A stretch of DNA of 13,230 nt, from positions 11,202 through 24,431 of the forward strand of contig DHVO01000013.1 of assembly GCA_002412705.1 (NCBI GenBank). The letters are read 5' to 3'. Position numbers and translations under genes: made by a program. The notes below the pieces were generated by a model. The model did no database searches and had not been told where the DNA came from. It saw only the letters and a list, made by a program, of their open reading frames with translations. This DNA is from Bacteroidales bacterium UBA5206 (lineage in GTDB: Bacteria; Bacteroidota; Bacteroidia; Bacteroidales; Tenuifilaceae). Below, piece after piece: positions 1 through 5,266 of the stretch (within the stretch, counting starts at the first letter, position 1; each line of letters opens with the position of its first letter).

Positions 1-79
1 GATTTGCGGATTGGCATTCGAATTGAAATATGCTTACCGGAACCAGTTAAGTAGGTTTCTAAAAATTGTGGATGTTTAA
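1..79 (+). other. possible 3' tail of an unidentified gene cut by the left edge
   Basis: Two forward frames are open from the left edge. One ends with TAG at 52-54 and would give a tail ending LPEPVK. The other ends with TAA at 77-79 and would give a tail ending SRFLKIVDV. Either could be the end of a gene lying upstream of the Hsp20 gene, but the visible stretch is too short to choose between them or to name a product. If one is real, the Hsp20 gene begins only 24 or 49 bases after it, so read-through transcription would be possible. I see no convincing promoter in this stretch. Confidence 0.25.
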
Positions 80-90
80 CTAAAATATTT

Positions 91-96
91 GGAGGA
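91..96 (+). promoter_or_regulatory. strong Shine-Dalgarno sequence of the Hsp20 gene
   Basis: GGAGGA sits seven bases before the ATG at 104, an ideal distance, and it supports that start codon. Clear Shine-Dalgarno sites are uncommon in Bacteroidota, and none of the starts I examined elsewhere in this window has one this good. The site therefore suggests strong or differently tuned translation of the chaperone. Confidence 0.6.
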
Positions 97-103
97 TTAA
101 GCC

Positions 104-535
104 ATGTTACCAACAATTAAACGTAAATCGATGTTTCCAACCTTTGCCGATGAGCTTTTCAGCGATTTCTTTAACCCACGCTTTTTCGATGGGCTTGAGA
201 AGGGAACAATGCCAGCAGTAAATGTTTACGAAGGCAAGGATGAGTTTACCATTGAGGTTGCTGCTCCTGGTTTAGAAAAGAAGGATTTCCAAATCAACCT
301 AAACAACAATGTTTTGGAGATTTCTAGCAGCAAAGAGGCAAAGAGCGAGTACAAGGAGGAGAATGTTATGCGTCGTGAGTTTAGCTACACCTCGTTTAAG
401 CGCTCGTTTACTCTTCCCGATTCGGCTAATACCGAGGGAATTAAAGCAACCTACAAGGATGGAATTCTTGATGTTAAAATCCCTAAAAGGGACGAGGCTA
501 AAGAGAAGCCAAGTAGGCAAATAGCCATCTCATAA
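104..535 (+). CDS. Hsp20 family small heat shock protein
   Basis: This is a 143-residue small heat shock protein, an ATP-independent cytoplasmic holdase that binds unfolding proteins as part of a large oligomer until ATP-driven chaperones refold them. The N-terminal arm (about residues 1-35) is rich in Phe, as is usual. The alpha-crystallin domain covers about residues 36-128: it opens with PAVNVYEGKDEFTIEVAAPGL and ends with the typical YKDGILDVKIPK strand (117-128). The C-terminal tail carries the I-X-I motif (IAI, 140-142) that docks onto a neighbouring subunit. Length is normal for the family. The start is supported by GGAGGA seven bases upstream. The gene stands alone and ends at a hairpin shared with the convergent nth gene. 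No CIRCE-type inverted repeat is visible in the 103 bases upstream. Confidence 0.95.
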   Translation: MLPTIKRKSMFPTFADELFSDFFNPRFFDGLEKGTMPAVNVYEGKDEFTIEVAAPGLEKKDFQINLNNNVLEISSSKEAKSEYKEENVMRREFSYTSFKRSFTLPDSANTEGIKATYKDGILDVKIPKRDEAKEKPSRQIAIS

Positions 536-550
536 CAGGTATAGCAACTA

Positions 551-587
551 AAAAAGGCGAGTGGGGTTACTTCCCGCTCGCCTTTTT
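551..587. terminator. bidirectional hairpin terminator shared by hsp20 and nth
   Basis: The stem pairs GGCGAG (556-561) with CTCGCC (577-582), continues through a T-G wobble and a GGG/CCC block, and closes on a short loop near 567-571. Five A residues before it and five T residues after it give a U-tract in either direction. It lies 16 bases after the Hsp20 stop. On the minus strand the hairpin covers the last codons and the stop codon (567-569) of nth, so a single element serves both convergent genes. Confidence 0.85.
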
Positions 588-1250
588 ACTTTGAGCCAGT
601 TTCTCGGCAGCCTTTTTTAGCTTTGGATACTCCTTGCACAGCTCCTTTATACCGCATGCCTCGCAGTTGGGTTTGCGGGCAATGCAAACGTATCGTCCGT
701 GAAGAATTAGCCAGTGATGCGCTATGGGCAGCAGTTCCTGCGGTATATACTCAACCAGCTGCTTCTCTGTTTCCAGTGGTGTTTTTGCGTTTTGTGTTAA
801 CCCAATGCGTCTCGATACCCTAAAAACATGCGTATCTACCGCCAGTGCTGGAGCGTTAAAGGCAACCGATGCCACTACATTGGCAGTTTTGCGTCCTACA
901 CCTGGGAGCTTTTGCAAATCGTCAACCGATTGGGGTACTACGCCATTAAACTCTTCGACCAACTTTTTTGCCATGCCTAATATATTCTTAGCCTTGTTGT
1001 TGGGGTAGGAGCACGATTTTATAAGTTCAAAAATATCCTCAACGGTTGCATTGGCAAGAACATCAGGAGTTGGGAATTTTTTAAAAAAGGCAGGAGTAAG
1101 CATGTTTACTCTTTTATCGGTGCACTGTGCCGATAGTATGGTGGCAACAATTAGCTCGTAGGGTGATGTGTGGTCAAGCTCTGTTTCGGCAACAGGCATG
1201 TTCTCCTTAAAGTAGGCAATAACCTTCTCAAATCGCTCTTTGCGTTGCAT
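567..1250 (-). CDS. nth: endonuclease III, base-excision repair DNA glycosylase/AP lyase
   Basis: This is a 227-residue DNA glycosylase that removes oxidised pyrimidines and nicks the abasic site by beta-elimination. The helix-hairpin-helix motif LPGVGRKTA lies at 115-123 and includes the catalytic Lys121. The catalytic Asp139 lies in AVDTHVFR. The C-terminal 4Fe-4S cluster loop is intact, with Cys189, Cys196, Cys199 and Cys205 in the C-X6-C-X2-C-X5-C spacing. The C-terminus is extended by a Lys/Ala-rich tail (about 210-227), somewhat longer than in the roughly 211-residue E. coli enzyme. The start ATG has no Shine-Dalgarno site, which is normal for this phylum. It follows the yjbQ-like gene by 53 bases on the same strand with no terminator between, so it is probably the last gene of a three-gene operon. 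All catalytic and cluster residues are present, so it should be active. Confidence 0.97.
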   Translation of the reverse strand: MQRKERFEKVIAYFKENMPVAETELDHTSPYELIVATILSAQCTDKRVNMLTPAFFKKFPTPDVLANATVEDIFELIKSCSYPNNKAKNILGMAKKLVEEFNGVVPQSVDDLQKLPGVGRKTANVVASVAFNAPALAVDTHVFRVSRRIGLTQNAKTPLETEKQLVEYIPQELLPIAHHWLILHGRYVCIARKPNCEACGIKELCKEYPKLKKAAEKLAQSKKASGK

Positions 1251-1303
1251 GGTAGTTGGTTAAGTGGAAGTGATTTTTAGCTATGGCTTAATAGCAATCC
1301 TAT

Positions 1304-1714
1304 TTAGCTTATTATTGTTGCAACAATTTTTCTGTTGCCCCCTCTATGCCTAAACTCACAAAGGTAAATGCCTTGCCATGTGCCCAGTGCTAATCGACCG
1401 TTGCTAATGGGAATGGTTACGGAAAAGCCAGTTAGTGTGGCTTTTATGTGTGCGGGCATATCGTCCATTCCCTCAGCAGTATGGTTAAACCAAGGGGTGC
1501 CTTCGGGCACAAGCTTGTTAAAGAACGTGTTAAGATCCGTTCTAACATCGGGGTCGGCATTCTCATTTATGGTTAATCCTGCCGATGTATGCTTAATAAA
1601 CAGCGTTAGCTGCCCCACCTGGGGCAGTGGCGGTAGCTGGTGCAAAATTTCATCGGTAATAAGATGGAAACCTTGTTTGTGCTCCTCTAATACTATATCA
1701 ACTTGTGTTACCAT
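1304..1714 (-). CDS. yjbQ: YjbQ family protein (UPF0047), putative secondary thiamine-phosphate synthase
   Basis: This 136-residue protein has the full set of UPF0047/YjbQ signatures: KHTSAGLTINENADPDVRTDL-type block at 41-61, HTAEGMDDMPAHIK at 78-91, and GTWQGIYLCEFR at 111-122, followed by a basic end (HRGGNRK). Conserved histidines in these blocks (His42, His78, His89) are the probable metal or active-site ligands. The family forms compact trimers. E. coli YjbQ was reported to have weak thiamine-phosphate synthase activity when overproduced, but its physiological role remains uncertain, so the product name is a family label. It starts three bases after the stop of the ArsC-fold gene, a spacing that implies co-transcription and perhaps translational coupling. 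Length is normal and no residue looks lost. Confidence 0.93.
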   Translation of the reverse strand: MVTQVDIVLEEHKQGFHLITDEILHQLPPLPQVGQLTLFIKHTSAGLTINENADPDVRTDLNTFFNKLVPEGTPWFNHTAEGMDDMPAHIKATLTGFSVTIPISNGRLALGTWQGIYLCEFRHRGGNRKIVATIIS

Positions 1715-1717
1715 ATC

Positions 1718-2143
1718 CTAAATAAGTGGGCGAACCTTTTGGTGAACAAAATCAAAGCAGAAGTTCTCAATCTCGTCGCGTAGGTCGGCATAAGCCTTTT
1801 TGTGCTCATTCTCGGGTAGGTTTAGTTTGCTAACATCAGGAAACCCAAAAAAGAACATTTCTGGTGAACCGTTAAATGTTGGAAGCTGCTTGGCTATGTC
1901 GTCGCTAAGGCAAATAACGTAGTCAAACTCCTCGCTTGTAAAGGACTTAATGCTTTTGGGTTGATACCTAGATATGTCTATAATGGCCTCCGACATGGCA
2001 TTTGCCGCCTCCAGATCCAACGGTTCTGGCCATAATCCTGCACTGCTTACGGTGCAATGCCCTTTCCCGTAGTAATTTAACCAGCCTTCGGCCATTTGGG
2101 AGCGGCACGCATTATTGTTCGATATTACTAGTATTCGTTTCAT
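1718..2143 (-). CDS. ArsC/low-molecular-weight phosphatase-fold protein lacking the catalytic cysteine
   Basis: This 141-residue protein matches the thioredoxin-coupled arsenate reductase/low-molecular-weight tyrosine phosphatase fold. The phosphate-binding loop is followed by the family signature CRSQMAEGW (13-21), then SSAGLWPEP (33-41) and a DYVICLSDD strand (74-82). The likely general-acid Asp is Asp103 in GFPDVSK. The odd point is the P-loop: the family pattern is C-X5-R with Cys as nucleophile, but here it reads SNNNACR, with Ser8 (codon TCG) in that place and Arg14 kept. Of the arsenate reductase redox pair, Cys78 is present but the second cysteine is not. It is therefore unlikely to be an ordinary phosphatase or arsenate reductase; it may bind an oxyanion or phosphorylated ligand, or have altered chemistry. 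It is the first gene of the leftward operon, with a candidate promoter at 2185-2215. Confidence 0.85.
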   Translation of the reverse strand: MKRILVISNNNACRSQMAEGWLNYYGKGHCTVSSAGLWPEPLDLEAANAMSEAIIDISRYQPKSIKSFTSEEFDYVICLSDDIAKQLPTFNGSPEMFFFGFPDVSKLNLPENEHKKAYADLRDEIENFCFDFVHQKVRPLI

Positions 2144-2184
2144 TACAATGGTTTTTATGTCTAGGTAGCTCTCTTAATCCGATT

Positions 2185-2215
2185 GAAAAATAAGGTAACT
2201 CTAGCTATTAGGCAA
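2185..2215 (-). promoter_or_regulatory. candidate Bacteroides-type promoter of the ArsC-fold/yjbQ/nth operon
   Basis: Read on the minus strand, TTG (complement of 2213-2215) is followed after 20 bases by TATTTTTC (complement of 2185-2192). This matches the Bacteroidota pattern TTTG, 19-21 bases, TAnnTTTG, with seven of eight bases right in the -7 element. The -7 element ends about 41 bases before the ATG at 2143, leaving a leader of some 35 bases. Found by eye only. Confidence 0.45.
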
Positions 2216-2320
2216 CAGGAACAACCTATTTTTTAGCAACAATTCATATCTTGGCACAATTATTTTCCAAGGTAACAGTTTATCAAGCATCAAGTTTAAT
2301 TATCAACCCCTACATAGCAA

Positions 2321-4777
2321 ATGTTTTTACGTTACTTTTTTTCGCTATTTCTACTACAGGTTCTCTTTGTGGGGAACATTATGGGTCAAAGTAAAGGTGT
2401 TATTAAGGGGGCTGTGGCCGACTCATCGGGAAAGGCCATTGAGCTGGCAAATGTGGTTGTGGCAAATACTGTAACGGGCGTAACCACTACTGCCGATGGG
2501 CGGTTTTTCCTTGAGCTAGAGCCTGGTGAGCATTTACTGGTAGTATCGTGTGTGGGCTACGAGCGTAAAGAGCAGCGGGTTAGGGTTGCTGCAGGTTCTA
2601 CTGTGGAGGTTAGCTTTATTTTGGAATCGCAAAATCAGCAAATTAATGAGGTTACCGTAACTGGCGAGCAACGGGTTTTTAGCAGCATTGAACGTATCAA
2701 CATAAAGGATTTTGGTGTGGTGCCCAACGTATCGGGCAATTTTGAGTCCATACTTAAGTCTATGCCTGGCGTATCGTCGTCAAATGAGCTCAGCTCTCAG
2801 TACTCGGTTAGAGGTGGTAACTTTGACGAAAACTTGGTGTACGTAAACGATGTTGAGATATACCGCCCTTTCCTTGTTCGCTCTGGGCAGCAGGAGGGCA
2901 TTAGCTTTATAAATCCCGATATGGTTTCGGGGGTAGAGTTCTCGGCTGGAGGGTTTGCCGCGGAGTATGGCGACAAGATGTCGTCGGTTCTAAACATAAG
3001 GTACAGGCGCCCACAGGAAATTGCATCTAGCGTTAGCTTTAGCCTACTTGGCGCAAATGTATTTACCGAGGGGGCTACCAAATCGGGAAAGCTAAGTTGG
3101 TTGGCTGGCTACAGGTACAAAACCAACCAGTATCTTCTAGGAACGCTTGATGAGAAGGGGGAGTACCGTCCCAGCTTCTCCGATTTTCAAACCAATATTA
3201 CCTATAAGATAACTCCAAGGCTAACCGTGGCCTTTTTGGGCAACTACTCATTAAACAGCTACAAGTTTGTTCCCACGGTTAGGGAAACCCGTTTTGGTAC
3301 GTTTCAGAATGCTTTGCAGCTAAAAGTTTACTACGAGGGACAAGAGGTTAACCGTTTTGAATCCTCGCAGGGTGCCCTTTCCTTTGAGTATCGCCCATTG
3401 GATGCGTTAACGCTAAAGGTAATTGCTAGCGGTTTTACCACTTTGGAGAGCGAAACGTTTGATGTGCTTGGGCAATACCTCTTAAATGAGCTCGATAATA
3501 CTTTGGGTTCATCAACCTATGGCGATAGCCTCATAAATGTTGGCATTGGCGGATTCCTAAATCACGCCCGAAACTACTTAACGGCCAATGTGGGAACTGT
3601 GGAGCATCTGGGCTCGTTTATTACCGATGGGAACGCACTAAAATGGGGCATTGGCTACCGATTTGAGCAAATAGACGATGAGCTTAGCGAGTGGGAGCTA
3701 ATAGACTCATCGGGCTATGCAACGCCCTATAATGGCGAGAACTTGGAACTTAGCTATGCTCTACGAGGAAATAACTCCTTACAATCTACCCGTTTCTTTG
3801 GCTTTGTTCAGGAATCTGTTCCTTTTAATATGTGGGATATTGCCTTTACTGCCACAGCAGGGTTGCGATTCTCGCATTGGAGCTACAACAACCAGTTTTT
3901 GCTAAGCCCAAGGGCATCCATATCGGCAAAGCCCGAGGGAACAAAGCTAGCGTTTCACCTATCGGGAGGTGCATACAACCAGGCGCCGTTCTATAAGGAG
4001 CTGCGTAATAGCTTAGGTAAGCTAAACCCCAATTTGCGAGCGCAAAAATCGGCTCATCTGGTTTTTGGTACCGAGTACCGCTTTAGCGCATGGGATAGGC
4101 CGTTCCGCTTATCAACGGAGATGTACTACAAGTGGCTAACCGATATTGTCCCCTATAAGGTAGATAATGTGCGCTTAAGGTATGCTGCCCAGAATCTAGC
4201 TCAAGGGTATGCCATGGGGATTGACCTTAAGCTTAATGGTGAGTTTGTACCCGGGGCGGAGTCTTGGGCCAGCGTTTCCGTTATGCGAACCGAAGAGGAT
4301 ATATTAACCGATAGCTATTCTGATGCAAACGGAAATAGCGTTTACCCTGGTTACTACCCACGTCCTACCGATCAGCGTTTAAACATGGCCCTATTTTTTC
4401 AGGATTACCTGCCGGGTAACAAAACGTTTAAGGTTCACCTAAGTGGCTACTACGGCACTGGCTTGCCCTTTAATATCCCTAAGCTGGAGAGGTACGATTT
4501 GGTATCGCGGATGCCTGCCTATAAGCGCGTAGATATAGGTTTTACCAAAATCCTGAAGGGCGAAAATAGCATAGGATGGTCTAAGCTTACTGGTGCTGAA
4601 TGGCTAAAGGAGCTATCGGTAAACGTAGAGGTCTTTAATCTGTTGCAAATAAGCAACACAGTTTCCTATTTGTGGGTTGAGACTGTTGGGAATCAATCGG
4701 AGCAATCGGGCTTGGTTGCAGTACCTAACTTTTTAACATCGAGAAGAGTGAACTTTAGCTTAACGGCAAAATTTTAA
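2321..4777 (+). CDS. TonB-dependent outer-membrane receptor with carboxypeptidase-regulatory-like domain
   Basis: This 818-residue protein is an outer-membrane active transporter powered by TonB-ExbBD. A signal peptide covers about residues 1-22 (hydrophobic FSLFLLQVLFVGNIMGQ). A CarboxypepD_reg-like beta-sandwich follows (about 26-103, with the typical SCVGYERKE stretch at 76-84). The plug domain (about 115-230) contains YSVRGGNFDENLVYVNDVEIYRP and later PDMVSGVEFSAGGFAAEYGDKMSSVLN, both hallmark segments. The remainder forms the beta-barrel and ends in a C-terminal aromatic residue (LTAKF), as expected for insertion by the BAM complex. No SusD-like partner lies next to it, so it is not a typical Sus pair and its substrate is unknown. 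Length is within the usual range. It is divergent from the ArsC-fold operon. I find no good promoter match in 2144-2320 on this strand and no Shine-Dalgarno site. Confidence 0.93.
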   Translation: MFLRYFFSLFLLQVLFVGNIMGQSKGVIKGAVADSSGKAIELANVVVANTVTGVTTTADGRFFLELEPGEHLLVVSCVGYERKEQRVRVAAGSTVEVSFILESQNQQINEVTVTGEQRVFSSIERINIKDFGVVPNVSGNFESILKSMPGVSSSNELSSQYSVRGGNFDENLVYVNDVEIYRPFLVRSGQQEGISFINPDMVSGVEFSAGGFAAEYGDKMSSVLNIRYRRPQEIASSVSFSLLGANVFTEGATKSGKLSWLAGYRYKTNQYLLGTLDEKGEYRPSFSDFQTNITYKITPRLTVAFLGNYSLNSYKFVPTVRETRFGTFQNALQLKVYYEGQEVNRFESSQGALSFEYRPLDALTLKVIASGFTTLESETFDVLGQYLLNELDNTLGSSTYGDSLINVGIGGFLNHARNYLTANVGTVEHLGSFITDGNALKWGIGYRFEQIDDELSEWELIDSSGYATPYNGENLELSYALRGNNSLQSTRFFGFVQESVPFNMWDIAFTATAGLRFSHWSYNNQFLLSPRASISAKPEGTKLAFHLSGGAYNQAPFYKELRNSLGKLNPNLRAQKSAHLVFGTEYRFSAWDRPFRLSTEMYYKWLTDIVPYKVDNVRLRYAAQNLAQGYAMGIDLKLNGEFVPGAESWASVSVMRTEEDILTDSYSDANGNSVYPGYYPRPTDQRLNMALFFQDYLPGNKTFKVHLSGYYGTGLPFNIPKLERYDLVSRMPAYKRVDIGFTKILKGENSIGWSKLTGAEWLKELSVNVEVFNLLQISNTVSYLWVETVGNQSEQSGLVAVPNFLTSRRVNFSLTAKF

Positions 4778-4851
4778 CTTCTATCCTCATTTACAGTTCG
4801 TAACAACTTGTTGTGCTGCCGTTTATTAATAAATACTTAATAGGATAAAAT

Positions 4852-5064
4852 TTAGAATAATTTGGGATGATCCTGATCGAAACGTTGCAGAACCTTTGAG
4901 ATTACCGCCTCCCGAAGAAACTTCGACTTATTTTTTATTCTATACCGCTTACAATAAATATCAATAGCCTCCATTTCGCTGGTATTGAATAGCACTTCCT
5001 TTCTATGTACCCGTTTTAACTTATCATTATTAAAACCTGGTCGTGTATATGCCGATTTTGCCAA
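4852..5064 (-). CDS. small probable ribbon-helix-helix DNA-binding protein, TTG start
   Basis: This 70-residue basic protein has the layout of a ribbon-helix-helix (MetJ/Arc type) domain. A short strand (RKEVLFN, about 21-27) is followed by a helix (SEMEAIDIYCKRYRI, about 29-43) and, after the turn NKS, a second helix (KFLREAVISKVLQRF, about 48-62). This resembles RHH proteins of plasmid mobilisation and antitoxin families, but I do not recognise a named family. The start must be TTG (complement of 5062-5064): an in-frame TAG stands two codons upstream, and the first in-frame ATG would remove 30 residues, including the strand. The basic N-terminal arm and intact fold argue for a real gene. 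A 9-bp palindrome lies 20-45 bases upstream and could be its operator. No toxin-like gene adjoins it. It converges with the TonB receptor gene, with no clear terminator in the 74-base gap. Confidence 0.7.
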   Translation of the reverse strand: MAKSAYTRPGFNNDKLKRVHRKEVLFNTSEMEAIDIYCKRYRIKNKSKFLREAVISKVLQRFDQDHPKLF

Positions 5065-5083
5065 AGCCTACAAAATTTGGATT

Positions 5084-5109
5084 TTTCACAAAGAAAGCGG
5101 TTTGTGAAA
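5084..5109. promoter_or_regulatory. perfect 9-bp inverted repeat, candidate operator
   Basis: TTTCACAAA (5084-5092) and TTTGTGAAA (5101-5109) are exact reverse complements separated by eight bases (GAAAGCGG). No T-run follows on either strand, so it is not an intrinsic terminator. It lies just upstream of the small RHH-like gene on the minus strand and in the divergent spacer shared with the hybrid kinase. RHH proteins bind paired palindromic half-sites as dimers of dimers, so autoregulation is a natural guess; a leader-RNA hairpin is the alternative. Confidence 0.55.
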
Positions 5110-5128
5110 TACAAAATGATTATTCGTG

Positions 5129-5203
5129 TGTTAAAGAGATTAACAAATATTAAAAAGTTTTTAACAATTTGATAAATAAATGCACTTAGGGAGCCTCTTA
5201 ACA
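5129..5203. repeat. cluster of TTAACA sites upstream of the hybrid kinase
   Basis: The hexamer TTAACA or its complement occurs four times in 75 bases: TGTTAA at 5129-5134, TTAACA at 5140-5145, 5161-5166 and 5198-5203. The first two face each other across five bases, giving a 17-base palindrome. The second and third extend to TTAACAA and are exactly 21 bases apart, two turns of the helix. All lie just upstream of the candidate kinase promoter at 5213-5243. The DNA is AT-rich, which raises the chance level, but four copies in so short a stretch still look more than expected. Confidence 0.4.
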
Positions 5204-5212
5204 CCGTGATAT

Positions 5213-5243
5213 TTTGTTAGTTTCCTGTTTTTTACTAATTTTC
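5213..5243 (+). promoter_or_regulatory. candidate Bacteroides-type promoter of the hybrid kinase
   Basis: TTTG (5213-5216) is followed after exactly 19 bases by TAATTTTC (5236-5243), matching TTTG-N19-TAnnTTTG with seven of eight bases in the -7 element. The start of transcription would fall near 5250, about 17 bases before the ATG at 5267. It is the best match to the Bacteroidota consensus that I found in the window. Confidence 0.5.
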
Positions 5244-5266
5244 ATCCAATACTATGCTTTTAACTT

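Noticed and set aside
1..103. CIRCE or other heat-shock operator upstream of hsp20
   Set aside because: No TTAGCACTC-type inverted repeat and no acceptable Bacteroides promoter pair was seen.
1280..1295. Small inverted repeat GCTAT/ATAGC between yjbQ and nth, considered as a terminator
   Set aside because: Only five base pairs and followed by A-rich, not T-rich, sequence in the direction of transcription.
2144..2320. Promoter for the TonB receptor gene
   Set aside because: Several partial TAnnTTT matches occur (for example at 2227 and 2261), but none has TTG or TTTG at the required 19-21 base spacing.
4778..4851. Possible terminator between the TonB receptor and the RHH-like gene
   Set aside because: ACAACTTGTTGT has only a two-base loop, and the TATCCT/AGGATA pair is six bases separated by over 50; neither has a proper U-tract.
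4852..5064. Toxin-antitoxin module with the RHH-like protein as antitoxin
   Set aside because: No toxin-sized gene overlaps or adjoins it on the same strand; the neighbours are a receptor and a kinase on the other strand.
5016..5204. Reading frame of 62 codons on the minus strand upstream of the RHH-like gene
   Set aside because: It overlaps the RHH-like gene and crosses AT-rich, repeat-filled spacer; its composition (Phe/Ile-rich) looks like translated noncoding DNA.
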